Part shown: positions 11,169-21,417 of the stretch, piece by piece
How the letters are laid out: the number at the start of each line of letters is the position of its first letter
Numbering within the stretch: position 1 is the first letter of the stretch
Origin: Rehmannia glutinosa
Taxonomy: Eukaryota; Streptophyta; Magnoliopsida; Lamiales; Orobanchaceae
NCBI GenBank assembly: GCA_016081115.2
Contig: CM071930.1
Span: 22,697,520 to 22,761,519, forward strand
Length of the DNA stretch: 64,000 nucleotides
Direction of reading: 5' to 3'
The notes under the pieces: generated by a model
Told to the model about the DNA's origin: nothing
The model's database searches: none
What the model saw: only the letters and a program-made list of their open reading frames with translations
Program-made: the position numbers and the translations under genes

Positions 11169-13201
11169 ATGGCTGACGGCACTCGCCTGAGAGACCTGCA
11201 AGAAGCACAGAAAAAACTTGATCAAATACTACAAACGGAATCTCTAAAAAGGGAGGCAGCAGAGATGAAGATGCAAGAGCAAATAACTACTATAAATTCA
11301 GAGGTGCAAGATCAAATGAGTGGAATAAACAGCAAATATATACCTTGGCCAATATTCAGTTGCAGCTTCTTAATATGGGTAAAGGAAAAGGGGTGTTGGA
11401 GGAGGAGTCCATTTTGGGAAGGCCCTGTCCACCTAGTGAGGGAAATAATTCTAGAGCTCCATTTTCTCCTAGACCTCGGGTGCAGATGGAACACCAGAAT
11501 ATGCAGATCATTAGCCCAATACCCAAGCTGGATTTTCCCAGGTTTGATGGTTCCCAGGCTCGCTCATGGATTCTGAAGTGTGCTGGGTATTTTAGGTTAA
11601 TACCAAATATTCCTGATACTCAAAAGGTCACATTAGCATCTATGCATTTTGAAGGCAAGGCTGCCCAATGGTACCAAAGTTTTTCTATGAGACATGGTGA
11701 ATTAACATGGCAACAATTTGTTGAAATAATTTCGGCCCGTTTTGAAGAACTGAAGGAAGCTAAAATAATTGCTGAATTTAATAAGCTAAAACATACTGGG
11801 GCTTATTCTGACTATGTTGATAGGTTTGAGGAGTTGAAGGCATGCATGTTGCTACTTAACAAAGATTATTCTGAAGAGTATTTTGTGGCCAGTTTCATAA
11901 GTGGATTGAGTGAGGAACTCCAATCATTCATCAATATGTTTGAGCCTCACACTCTCCAACAGACCATAGATTTGGGAAGGAAACAGATATACACATTGGA
12001 AGCTATAAGCAAGAGGATGAAGCCCCAGGCTAGGCCATCTATGAACTCTTTTCCAAATAACAGGAGGACTGATGCAGCTATTCCCAGTCAACCAAAACCA
12101 CCCACAAATTTACCAGTTAAACCACCCATTAAGTTGCTGACTGCCTCTGAGATGGCTGCTAGAAGGGAGAAGGGGTTGTGTTATAATTGTGATGAGCCTT
12201 TCTCTTTTAGACACAGGTGCAAACAAAGGATCACTTATATGATCATGACTGAAGAAGAAGAACTTTCCTATATTCAGGAAGCATTGAACCCACCATTAAA
12301 CCAAATGGATGAGATACAAATGTCACTGAATGCTATTTCAGGTGAAGATGGCCTCACTACCATGAGGTTATATGGGGAATGTGAAGGGCATAAGTTACAT
12401 ATCCTGATTGACTCAGGAAGTACACTTAGTTTTATACAGGAGGCTACAGCCAAGAGGTTGGGGTGTAAACTGGAGCCAGCCAAACCCTTATTAGTTAAGG
12501 TGGCCAATGGACAAAGAATGGTTAGCTCTTACAAAGCCACTGGATTCCAATGGACTATGCAAGGGCAGTTATTTTCTTATTCCCTCAGGTTATTAGCAAA
12601 TAAGGGGTGTGATTTGATACTTGGTGGTGATTGGCTGAAATCTTGCACACCTATTGAATTGGACTATGAGAAGATGACTGTTACTGTTACATTAAAAGGG
12701 AAAAGAATCAAGATCCAAGCTATGACTTCTGCAGCTGAATGCAAATTAATTTCAGGGCCAGCTTTGTATAAGATGATCCATATGGATATGACCAGGGAAG
12801 TTGAGGAAGTGTTTATGGTAAGGGTAGCTGCTATGGAGCATGAAGATAATCCAGCAATGAAGGATTTGTTGTTGGAATTTGCTGATATTTTTGAGGAACC
12901 AACAGAATTACCCCCAAGTAGAGGAGTGGAACATCAAATCTTGCTTAAGCCACAGAGTGAGCCAAAGCATCAATACCCATACAGGACATCTCATGTTCAC
13001 AAGGATGAGATTGAGAGAATTGTGAAGGAGATGCTGGCTACAGGAATCATACAGCATAGCAGGAGTCCCTTTGCATCACCAGTTATTTTGGTAAGGAAGA
13101 AGGATTCTTCATGGAGGATGTGTGTTGATTACAGGTATCTAAATAGTCTAACCATTAAGCATGATTACCCTATTCCAGTCATTGATGAGTTATTAGATTA
13201 G
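11169..13201 (+). pseudogene. chromovirus Gag, protease and RT N-terminus (frameshifted, ends at nonsense codon)
   Basis: The start is ATG at 11169 in a GGCCATGGC context, opening a coiled-coil N-terminus (MADGTRLRDLQEAQKKLDQI). The frame is lost at about 11335-11343, where a short TA run appears two bases too long, and continues in the 11345 frame. Gag includes the retrotrans_gag core (FEGKAAQWYQSFSMRHGELT) and a knuckle CYNCDEPFSFRHRC in which the usual GH is RH. The protease has LIDSGSTLSF (DSG active site). The RT fingers follow (VILVRKKDSSWRMCVDYRYL). An in-frame TAG at 13199-13201 ends the ORF inside the RT. Confidence 0.9.
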
Positions 13202-14677
13202 TTGTATGGGGCAAAATTCTTTTCAAAAGTGGACTTGAGGTCAGGATACTTTCAGATATTGATGAAACCAGAGGACAGGTATCTCACTGCTTTCAGCACT
13301 CATAATGGGCATTATGAGTTTTTGGTTATGCCTTTTGGGCTTTGCAATGCCCCTGCCACATTCCAGTCTTTGATGAATCAGGTCTTTAGAGACCATTTGA
13401 GGAAGTTTGTGTTAGTGTTCTTTGATGACATTTTGATCTATAGTCAGTCTTGGGAGGATCATTTGCTGCATTTGCACAGGGTTTTTTCCATTTTAAGGGA
13501 ACACAAACTCTTTGCTAAGAAGAGCAAATGTCAATTTGGACAGACACAAATTGAATACTTGGGACATATCATATCCCAAGAAGGAGTAGCTACAGACCCT
13601 GAGAAGATTGTTGCTATGACACAATGGCCTGTTCCTAGTACTCTTAAACAGTTAAGGGGTTTTCTGGGGCTCACTGGATCTTACAGGAAGTTTATACAGA
13701 ATTATGGGTTGCTGAGTAGACCTCTTACTGATTTGCTGAAAAAAGATAGTTTTAAGTGGAATGTTGAGGCTGAAATAGCTTTTTCTCATCTTAAAAAAGC
13801 TATGATTTCCAGCCCTGTTTTGGCTTTGCCTGATTTTACAAAGCCTTTTGTGTTGGAGACTGATGCTAGTGGAACTGGGATTGGAGCTGTTCTAATGCAA
13901 CAAGGGAGACCTATAGCATTCATGAGCAAAGTCCTTAGCCAGAGGAATCAAGCATTATCTATTTATGAAAGGGAATTCATGGCAGTCTTAATGGCTATTC
14001 AGAAATGGAAACATTACTTACAAGGACATAGGTTTATCATCAAAACTGATCAACAAGCACTCAAATACTTGCTAGATCAAAAGGTGATGACCCCAATTCA
14101 ACAAAAATGGATCACAAAGTTGCTAGGATTGGATTATGAGATTCAATATAGAAAGGGAACAGAGAATAGAGCAGCAGATGCTCTGTCCAGATGTAGCATT
14201 CACAATCACACTTGTGCAGCCATTTCTACTGTCATTCCTACCTGGGTGCAGAAGGTTATTGACAGTTACTCCAATGATCCTTTTTTCCAAAAGATCATTG
14301 CAGCAAATACACTGGATCCCAACACTTATGCTGATTTTGTGCTTACTGAGGGGGTTGTGCGTTATAAGGGGAGACTCAGTGTTGGAAATGACACCCAAAT
14401 CAGGAATTTGATTCTAAAGGAGATGCACAGCTCAGCTTATGGAGGCCATTCAGGGGTGAATGGAACTTACATGAGGCTTAAGGGAGTATTTTATTGGCCT
14501 AATATGAAGAGGGATGTTATTGAGCTAGTCAAAACATGTGAGGTCTGTAGCAAGAACAAACCAGAGCATGGACCATACCCTGGATTGCTGCAGCCTCTTC
14601 CCATACCTAACCAAGCTTGGTCACATATATCCATGGATTTTATAGAAGGTCTTCCTTCTTCAGGGGAAAGAAGGTGA
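13202..14677 (+). pseudogene. chromovirus RT, RNase H and integrase N-terminus
   Basis: Same frame as the upstream ORF, so the TAG before it is a point nonsense change. RT motifs: FSKVDLRSGY, FGLCNAPATFQ, and VFFDDILIYS with both catalytic Asp residues. RNase H: LETDASGTGIGAVL, then NRAADALSR. Integrase zinc-binding HHCC: HSSAYGGHSG, then CEVCSKNK, followed by SHISMDFIEGLP with the first catalytic Asp. The frame breaks at about 14662-14668, where a run of G seems one base short. Confidence 0.92.
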
Positions 14678-15039
14678 TATTAGTGGTGGTGGATAGGTTT
14701 ACAAAGTATGGGCATTTCCTGGCCTTGTCTCATCCTTATACAGCTCAAACTGTAGCTAAGGTCTTTCTGGACAATATTTACAAGTTACATGGGCAACCCG
14801 TAAGCATTGTCACAGATCGAGACAAGATTTTCACCAGTCTGTTTTGGAAGGAATTTTTTAAGTTAATGGGAACTAGTCTGGATATGTCATCTGCATATCA
14901 TCCCCAAACAGATGGGCAGACTGAACGGCTCAACCAGTGCCTTGAGAACTATCTACGTTGTATGGTTAGTGATAACCCAAGACAGTGGCTGAAATGGCTT
15001 CCCCTGGCCGAATATTGGTATAATATCACACCAGTTTGA
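14660..15039 (+). pseudogene. chromovirus integrase core
   Basis: A new frame after the G-run lesion: VILVVVDRFTKYGHFL, then IVTDRDKIF (second catalytic Asp) and SSAYHPQTDGQTERLNQ (catalytic Glu in TER). It ends at WYNITPV and a stop; a few bases are missing before LKLTPF resumes in another frame at about 15020-15036. The DDE residues themselves are preserved. Confidence 0.9.
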
Positions 15040-15827
15040 AACTCACACCTTTTCAGGCGCTCTATGGTTTTCCCCCACCTATATTATCTATAGGACCCTA
15101 TCTGGACTCTTCTAATGATGATGCTCGAGAACTACTATCCCAAAGACAGACTATGGTGCAGAATCTCAAAGATAACTTACTACAAGCTCAAAATCGGATG
15201 AAAATTTTTGCGGACAAGAAAAGAACAGAGAAGACATTTGAAGTTGGTGACAGAGTTTTTCTTAAACTTCAACCTTTTCGCCAAAATTCAGTTTCTTTGC
15301 GAAAAAGTTTGAAGCTTTCGTCTAAGTACTATGGGCCTTTTACAATTTTGGAGAAGATTGGAGGGGTGGCCTACAAATTGGATCTTCCCGAATCCGCGAA
15401 GATCCACCCCGTGTTCCATGTCTCTCTCCTTAAGAGATGTGTTTCACACAACACTACTCCCCTACCTGAATTACCAGTGGTGGATGAGGAAGGAGCTTTC
15501 AAGATCACGCCTTTGGACATTCTGGAGCAGCGTGTGATAATTCGTAAGGGTAAAAAGGTGGAGCAAGTTCTGGTGCAGTGGCTTAACTCAGATCTGGCAT
15601 CTTTAACTTGGGAGGATTGGACTTTTATTAAGAAGAAATTTCCACATATGAATCCTTGGGGACAAGGATCTCGAACCGAGGGGGTATTGTCATGTGCATC
15701 AAAGGGGTTAACAGCTGAGTTGGGAGGAATCGAGAACGATAGTGTGGTGTTAGGGTTCGGACAAGAAAAGGGTAAAGAGGAGGTTTCGATTGGGCCTGTT
15801 GATTCGATTGGGCCTGCTGATTTCTGA
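15036..15827 (+). pseudogene. chromovirus integrase C-terminus with chromodomain-like tail, running into the 3' LTR
   Basis: Starts LTPFQALYGFPPP, then the GPFxI-type module (KYYGPFTILEKIGGVAYKLD) and HPVFHVSLLKRC. The end is chromodomain-like: LDILEQRVIIRKGKKVEQVL followed by VQWLNSDLASLTWED. In chromoviruses this domain directs integration to particular chromatin. The ORF does not stop before the LTR. It continues across 15688 and uses 140 bases of the 3' LTR before its stop at 15827, ending SIGPVDSIGPADF. Confidence 0.85.
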
Positions 15828-16161
15828 TGGTTGACCAAAGAGAATGGGCTTAGTATCTTATTTTCATTATACTATAATTTGCTATGGGCTTGGCCCAAAT
15901 TAGTTATTATCTAATTAGGTTTTATTATTCCAGAATTGTGTAATTGTGGTCCCCTATGGAACAGTATGTAAACGTTGGTGAAGAAGGGAATATTCAGAAT
16001 TCAGTTACACATTAATTATCTCTCTATTCATCTTCTTCCTTATTCCTTTCCTTTCTATTTCTATCTATTTCTGCCATTGATACACAGTTTGTTATAGTTC
16101 AAAAAATATAAAATTAAGTTTACTATTACATACAAATATTCAAATACAACTGTTCATTACA
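15688..16161 (+). repeat. 3' LTR of the chromovirus-like element
   Basis: 474 bp, TGTCATGTGC to GTTCATTACA, preceded by a purine-rich tract (ACCGAGGGGGTAT, about 15674-15687) that serves as the polypurine primer. It is followed by TGGAT, the duplicate of 10661-10665. Confidence 0.95.
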
Positions 16162-16626
16162 TGGATCCTAGTGTAAACATACTCCACTTGCTTCTTCTCC
16201 ATCAGAGGTTCATTCTATATTAATTATACAGCTGATAGAGATAGGGCCGAGCTCATTGGAGAACAAATTTTGCTAGAAGTATAACATACAAAACAAGTTA
16301 CTGGGAGAATCTAGATGGGAACTCTGTTTCGTTATCAGAAGTATATAAACAAGTTTCATTCAAATCTTAAATGCAAAATTTAAAACTCTACCATGTGAAG
16401 AGCAAACAATAAATACTAATAACCACAGCAAGTAGCTTTTCTTACAACAATTTTCAAACAAACAGAACATCTGAAGTACAATTCATGCAAGTGAGCTATT
16501 ATACAAATATACTGAGCAAATGTGGCGGGTGCTATGGACAGCAAATCAAAACTGATATCACACAATTTGCTTGCTAAAACTCACCGCATACTGCAGAAGC
16601 TCGTGCAATAACATCAATTCCCCAGG
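16162..16626. other. 3' flank of the BIR3-like gene
   Basis: DNA between the chromovirus and the receptor kinase stop codon. It probably contains the 3' UTR and polyadenylation region of that minus-strand gene. No other feature was seen. Confidence 0.5.
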
Positions 16627-18447
16627 TCAAATAGGACTCGGAGACTCTTGTCTTAAAAACAATAGTGGGAACTCATCATATTGTTCTGAAAAACCATGCT
16701 CCTCAGCCATGCTCTTCAGTGATTCGTAAACCTGATACATAGACCACCTATCCTTTGGCCGAGAAACCACACAGTTACAAGCAATTTTCAAGAAGCGCAC
16801 TATATCCTCATCATGACCCTTCCCACATAGCCGTTTATCGATAGTATCTTTAATTCGACCAGAGCCAGAGAGCTGAGTAAACCAATCCACTAGATTACCC
16901 TTAAATAGCTCATCAACAGCACTGACATCAAGTGGTTTTAGTCCACTTGCCAACTCGAGAAGTACCACACCGAAACTATAAACATCCCCTTTTAGAGAAG
17001 CAACCATCGTACTCGAGTACTCTGGAGCAACATATCCAATTTCACCTAAATCACCACATAAAAAATTACTCTCATTGGATTCCGAAGATTTCATAAGCCT
17101 GGCCAAACCAAAGTCCATTATCCTCGGATCAAAATCCTCATCAAGCAAAACGACGTTAGAGCTAATATTCTGGTGCAAGATTGGAGGGTGGCAACCATGG
17201 TGTAGCCAAGCGAGTCCCCTCGCAGCCCCTAATGCAATCCTAAACCTAGTTGGCCAATCCAAGTCGCCAGAATCGCCACATAACATCGAGCCAAGAGTTC
17301 CATTTGACAAATGTTTATAAACCAAGAGCTTCTCCTCCTCCACCAAGCAAAACCCTAACAGGGGCACTAAATTCGGATGCCTCAATTGCCCTAACCTATT
17401 CATCTCCATCCTAAATTGCTTTTCCCCAATATTACATGCACTGAGCCGCTTAATGGCTAGGGCCGACCCATCCGGCAAAACCGCCTTGTAAGTTGTCCCT
17501 GTCCTACTCGAGACAATAACATTCTCTGCGCTGAAATTATTTGTTGAATCCAATAAATCTGCCAACTTAACTTTCACAAGCGGCTTCTGGAACAACATAA
17601 CCTGTGTGAGCTTGTGAGACCTCAATCTCTCAGCCCAACTACCACCACCATCATCTCTTCCTCCAATCCCATAACCCCTCTTTCTCTTCTTACTTGATCT
17701 CGTAGAACACCACCACCACAAACCAAACCCTAACAGCAACGACGCAGCCGCACCAAAAACTCCTGCCGCAATAATAATAGCTAAACTCCTCTTGCTCAGT
17801 CCACCACATTTTCCCAACGGCCCCCCGCAAAGCCCGCTATTCCCACCTAAATCAAGCGACACCGAGTCGTCGTTGAACGACGGCACTCTCCCTGACAAAT
17901 CATTATTCGCGACAGAGAACCTTCTCAACCTCCCCAGATTCGAGAACTGGAAAGGAATATTACCCGAGAGTCTATTATCATCCAAAATTAAAGTATTCAA
18001 ATACGAGCAATTAGCAAGATCCTCCGGAATCGGACCAGTCAACCTATTTCGCGACAAGTCAAGAGACACTAAATAAGGCAGCCAAGTGCAGATTCTCGAA
18101 GGGATCGAACCGGATAGTGAGTTACCGGAGAGATCGAGGGTCTGAAGACTATGGCAGAACTGCAGAGAATCTGGAATATCACCCGTCAAGCTGAAATCAC
18201 GGAGCTCCAAACCGATGAGCCTGTTCTCGCGGTCGTTCCAGCACGAAACGCCGACGAATCTGCAGATGAAACCGACAGAAGTGTTGGAGAAATCCCAGGA
18301 ATTGAGCCTACCTCCCGTGTCGGACAATGAGTTCCTCACTTCTCGCAAGCACCTGACATCATCTTCCGCTAAGGAACTGGAGAAAAGCAGGAAACACAGC
18401 AGTATAGAGAAGAGTATGGATCTGGCGAAGGGAAGACGATGATTCAT
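16627..18447 (-). CDS. BIR3: LRR receptor-like pseudokinase, BIR3-like (BAK1-interacting)
   Basis: One uninterrupted ORF of 606 codons, the usual single-exon length of the BIR2/BIR3 group (At1g27190-like). Residues 1-27 are a signal peptide. A Cys-bounded LRR N-terminal cap and four to five LRRs (about 70-215; LDLSGNSLSGSIPSRI, LDLSRNRLTGPIPEDL) follow. A membrane span lies at about 222-247 (LAIIIAAGVFGAAASLLLGF), then a juxtamembrane segment and a kinase-like domain (about 300-585). The domain is degenerate as in BIRs. The Gly-rich loop is replaced (VIVSSRTGTTYKA) and the catalytic HRD reads HQN (ILHQNISSNVV), while the AIK Lys and DFG are kept. BIR proteins bind the co-receptor BAK1 at the plasma membrane and restrain immune and brassinosteroid complexes. 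That role is inferred by family. The symbol is a best match; BIR2 or BIR4 remain possible. Confidence 0.9.
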   Translation of the reverse strand: MNHRLPFARSILFSILLCFLLFSSSLAEDDVRCLREVRNSLSDTGGRLNSWDFSNTSVGFICRFVGVSCWNDRENRLIGLELRDFSLTGDIPDSLQFCHSLQTLDLSGNSLSGSIPSRICTWLPYLVSLDLSRNRLTGPIPEDLANCSYLNTLILDDNRLSGNIPFQFSNLGRLRRFSVANNDLSGRVPSFNDDSVSLDLGGNSGLCGGPLGKCGGLSKRSLAIIIAAGVFGAAASLLLGFGLWWWCSTRSSKKRKRGYGIGGRDDGGGSWAERLRSHKLTQVMLFQKPLVKVKLADLLDSTNNFSAENVIVSSRTGTTYKAVLPDGSALAIKRLSACNIGEKQFRMEMNRLGQLRHPNLVPLLGFCLVEEEKLLVYKHLSNGTLGSMLCGDSGDLDWPTRFRIALGAARGLAWLHHGCHPPILHQNISSNVVLLDEDFDPRIMDFGLARLMKSSESNESNFLCGDLGEIGYVAPEYSSTMVASLKGDVYSFGVVLLELASGLKPLDVSAVDELFKGNLVDWFTQLSGSGRIKDTIDKRLCGKGHDEDIVRFLKIACNCVVSRPKDRWSMYQVYESLKSMAEEHGFSEQYDEFPLLFLRQESPSPI

Positions 18448-18861
18448 TATTGGTGGTGGTAAAGATGTGGGTAGGGTTGATGAAAATGGAGAGTTAATGG
18501 AGAGGCATTTTCTCTCTCTGGTGGGGTTGGTTTGGGGGTTTTGTTGAGTTTTCAGAGTTTGTTAATGGAAACTGATGAGAAGGAATAAAATTATGAAAGT
18601 GGGATTATATTTATGATTAAGTACATAGAGCTTGACTTTTCGTGTTTGACTGTAGACAAATATATCTGTTCTGGCTTTAAATGGTACAATACGCTATATT
18701 GTATTTTAACGATGAATATATTTTTTATTATTTAAAAATTATCTGTTGATAATAATTAGAAGTACAAAAATGATCCCATTACCGATGAGACGGCCAGACC
18801 GCACGGTAAAAGATCGAGCTAGCTTCAAATTTTAGAGACCCAAAAATGAGCCGGGTCTAGT
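18448..18861. other. upstream region of the BIR3-like gene
   Basis: The 5' flank of the minus-strand receptor gene, with a GA/CT-rich stretch (18475-18560) expected of a plant 5' leader and AT-rich DNA beyond. I cannot fix a TATA box. The LTR relic begins about 415 bp upstream of the ATG. Confidence 0.45.
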
Positions 18862-19941
18862 TGTTTTTGAAATTGGTTTATTGAAATTGGGTATTGACCC
18901 GATTTTGACCATTTTTAAAGTGGATTCATTTATTTGTTATAGAAAATAAATGAGATAAACGTAATCTAACCGTGGTTAGATAAGTTTATCATTTTTAATT
19001 TCTCAAAACCAATATCGGGTGAATGAGAAATTAATGCTTAAATTAAGCCACTTAAATATCTTTTATATATGGAAATATAAAATGATTGGAATGTGAAAAA
19101 ACACATCCCACATGAAAAACAATTCAAATGTTTGACTTGTTTATATAGAGCTACACTAATAATAAGAAGTAATCATGTGGAACTCCTTATGGTACGCCAT
19201 AGTGGACCAAGTCAATTTTGACGAGCATTTGGCTAGTTCAAAGAGCATCAAGAACGGCGCGAAGCACCGTTCGAGCCCGAGCCGGAGTCGGGCCCATGCA
19301 CGTCGCACTTAGTCGCATTGGGCACTTTAGAGGTGCACCGGTCCGATGGCGGTGACGTGGTAGGGGCGGCCAGTGGCGATGACTTGGCAAGAGTCGTCTG
19401 GATGGCGATATATGGCAGGCGGTGGCGCTGATTGGACGCGTCTGTTTGCTGACGGGGCACCATGACTAAATATGACTGTCTAGTGTGCAGGAGTGCATGC
19501 CAAGGGATATGTACCTTCGATGGGATGCAATTTGGAGCATTAGATCGCGAATGTTGATCAAAAGGCACTTCTGACAATCTTGATTGATCTGAACCAAGTG
19601 TTCCACCTAGTATGAGGGGCACCCATAGTTCTATAAATAGGAGTCCCCAGAACTCATTTTGCATCTGAAGTTTTTGAAATTTAGCATACATTCTGCATAA
19701 GTTTTCGAGAGTTCAAAAACACCAAAAGTTCGAAGAGTTTTGTGATTTGCAGTGTTACTATCACAAGACGTAAGTCATTGTATCTTGGGAGGCGATTGCC
19801 AAAATACCATAAACATTGTGAGCGGGACAATTTCGTCTTAAAGAGAAGTCCAACTCTTGCCTCAACTTTCTGATTTCATAACGTCACTGTGCTCGAAATT
19901 CCTTAGCCATTTCGATATATACCAACCTAGTTTTTCTAACA
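18862..19941 (+). repeat. copia-type LTR relic, copy A
   Basis: Starts TGTTTTTGAAATTGG and ends TTTCTAACA, about 1,080 bp with TG...CA ends. It matches 51953-53720 in scattered blocks in the same order: GAATGAGAAATTAATGC at about 19020 against GAATGAGAAATTAATAC, and GTCATTGTATCTTGGGAG at about 19774 against GTCATTGTATCTTAGAGA. A TATA-like CTATAAATAGGAG lies at about 19631. No PBS follows and no target duplication was found, so it is a solo or truncated LTR. Copy B is followed by a PBS and a gag start, which supports the LTR call. Confidence 0.65.
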
Positions 19942-20132
19942 GTTGGCCCGACCTATTCGCTCGAAACACCAGACCTGCTTGATTGGTCCGACATTTTGAT
20001 GTGTATTTTCATGGGTTGGGCCAGGGGCTGGGCTCCAAAAATAGCGGTCCATCGACTATTTGGTTCAACTCGATTTTCCTAATAGGCCCGTCGGACCAGC
20101 ATCAGACTGGCACGACTCGTTTGACATCTCTA
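19942..20132. mobile_element. one end of a hAT-like MITE (truncated)
   Basis: Right-hand end reads GTTTGACATCTCTA (reverse TAGAGATGTCAAAC), close to the TIRs of the other MITEs here. GGCCCG/CGGACC subterminal motifs lie inside. The left terminus is missing and the fragment abuts LTR relic A. Confidence 0.4.
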
Positions 20133-20199
20133 CTTATAATTTAAAATTTTGTATTATACATTGTGCACATATGCAGGTTGTAAACGAATTATGTAAATC

Positions 20200-20460
20200 G
20201 AACATAATTATGTTCAAGCTTGTGAATTTTTATCGAGTTTCAAAACTTGTGTTGAATTTAGTTAAGATTATTAATAGAGTCGAGCTTGACGAGCTTTAAT
20301 CGAGCTAAACACGAATTGAGTTTGAGCTTTATATTTAAACACATTATTATTTTCTTACTAATCGAGTCGAGCTTGAGTTGAACTTTAAATTTTATCAAAC
20401 GAAAACATGTATTCAAGTTTGATTCGTCATGTCAACAATTCAAGCTCAAAAGGAGCTTTT
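20200..20460. repeat. dispersed repeat with GAGCTT/AAGCTC motifs, copy 1
   Basis: Contains TTTTTATCGAGTTTCAAAA and several AATCGAGTCGAGCTTGA-like words. A diverged copy lies at 51630-51870 (TTTTTATCGAGCCTCAAAA). Both copies sit next to the related LTR relics. Class unknown. Confidence 0.45.
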
Positions 20461-20636
20461 TAATATGAATATAGAATAGTTTGGTTCGTTTTAATTGTAT
20501 TAGATGAATTGATGATTGAAAAGTATTTTTAATTTAAAATCATAATATTGCATTCAATATATATACACCAGGGTATTATCTAGTAAAGGCTGTAAAGACT
20601 AGCTTCTAATAAATGTTACACCTCGATTAATTTTAT

Positions 20637-20668
20637 TTCATTCATTCATTCATTCATTTATTTATTTT
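20637..20668 (+). repeat. TTCA/TTTA microsatellite
   Basis: About five units of ATTC followed by ATTT units. Confidence 0.85.
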
Positions 20669-20787
20669 TGGTCTTTCCCACTTCATGTGTGTGTGGAAAT
20701 TGATGCATTTTAAGTGATTATTTCATGTGGTGGATAGGTGGAGTTTGATCGCCAATAATGATGTTTTGATCGGATCTTTATTGGAAT

Positions 20788-21417
20788 TAGGGGTGTCAAT
20801 TCGGGACCCGACACGCAAACCCGATACTAACCAATACGAAATTAATGGGTATGGGTCCAACTTTCGTGGGTCTGGGTTGCAATCGGGTTGAATCTGAATA
20901 ACCCGCCAATTAAACATGTTGGGTCTAGGTCCGTCAACCTACTATGACCCGTTTAACCCATCTAACCCGTTTGTAAATTTTAAAAAAAATAAGTAAATAA
21001 TTAATCATAAGAAAAAAAAAAAAAACAAGACATTTTCTTAAAACTTAAATTCTAAAATCTCCTTAATTATGTATGTTGTTATTATTTTGTATGTTGCCCT
21101 CAAAATATGACAAGTATGTTATGTTATTTATGTAATTATGTTATTTCTTTTTGAATGTTGTGAATTATGATATTTTTTATTGAAGAATATTGTGTTATGG
21201 TGATTGATTTTAAAAAAATTAAATTTATTTAGTTGAAATTATTAAATATAAATAAAAAATAATTTTATTATACGGGTTAAACGGGTCGGGTCAGGGTTAC
21301 CTGTAAAATAGATAGGTCGGGTTCGGGTTCAAGGTTCTGACACGAATAATTAAACAGGTCGGGTTCAGATTGGCTGATTCCGACCCGTGAACCCACGAAC
21401 CTAGATTGACACCCCTA
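20788..21417. mobile_element. hAT-type non-autonomous element (MITE), 630 bp
   Basis: The left end TAGGGGTGTCAATTCGG and the right end (reversed) TAGGGGTGTCAATCTAGG form near-perfect inverted repeats. Flanks ATTGGAAT and TTTGGAAT give an 8-bp duplication with one mismatch. Both arms carry many GGGT/ACCC subterminal motifs around an AT-rich core with no coding potential. Movement would need a hAT transposase from elsewhere. Confidence 0.85.

Larger units (their letters stand above)
10661..16166 (+). mobile_element. young Ty3/gypsy chromovirus-like element with target duplication
   Basis: A full-length element: TSD TGGAT (10661-10665), 5' LTR, PBS, gag-pol, 3' LTR, TSD TGGAT (16162-16166). Both LTRs are 474 bp and differ by my reading at only two positions: G/A in the ACCAAAGAG(G/A)ATGGG context and T/A in the ATTCA(T/A)ATACA context. 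The domain order is Gag, protease, RT, RNase H, integrase, chromodomain-like tail, as in plant chromoviruses. The coding region has two frameshifts, one nonsense codon and one small deletion, so it cannot move on its own. Confidence 0.95.

Noticed and set aside
15371..15838. 155-codon minus-strand ORF, partly repeated at 10619-10816
   Set aside because: It is the reverse shadow of the chromovirus pol end and LTR; the repetition only reflects the two LTRs.
19248..19691. 147-codon minus-strand ORF as a gene
   Set aside because: It lies wholly inside LTR relic A, has no recognised motif, and has no counterpart frame in relic B.
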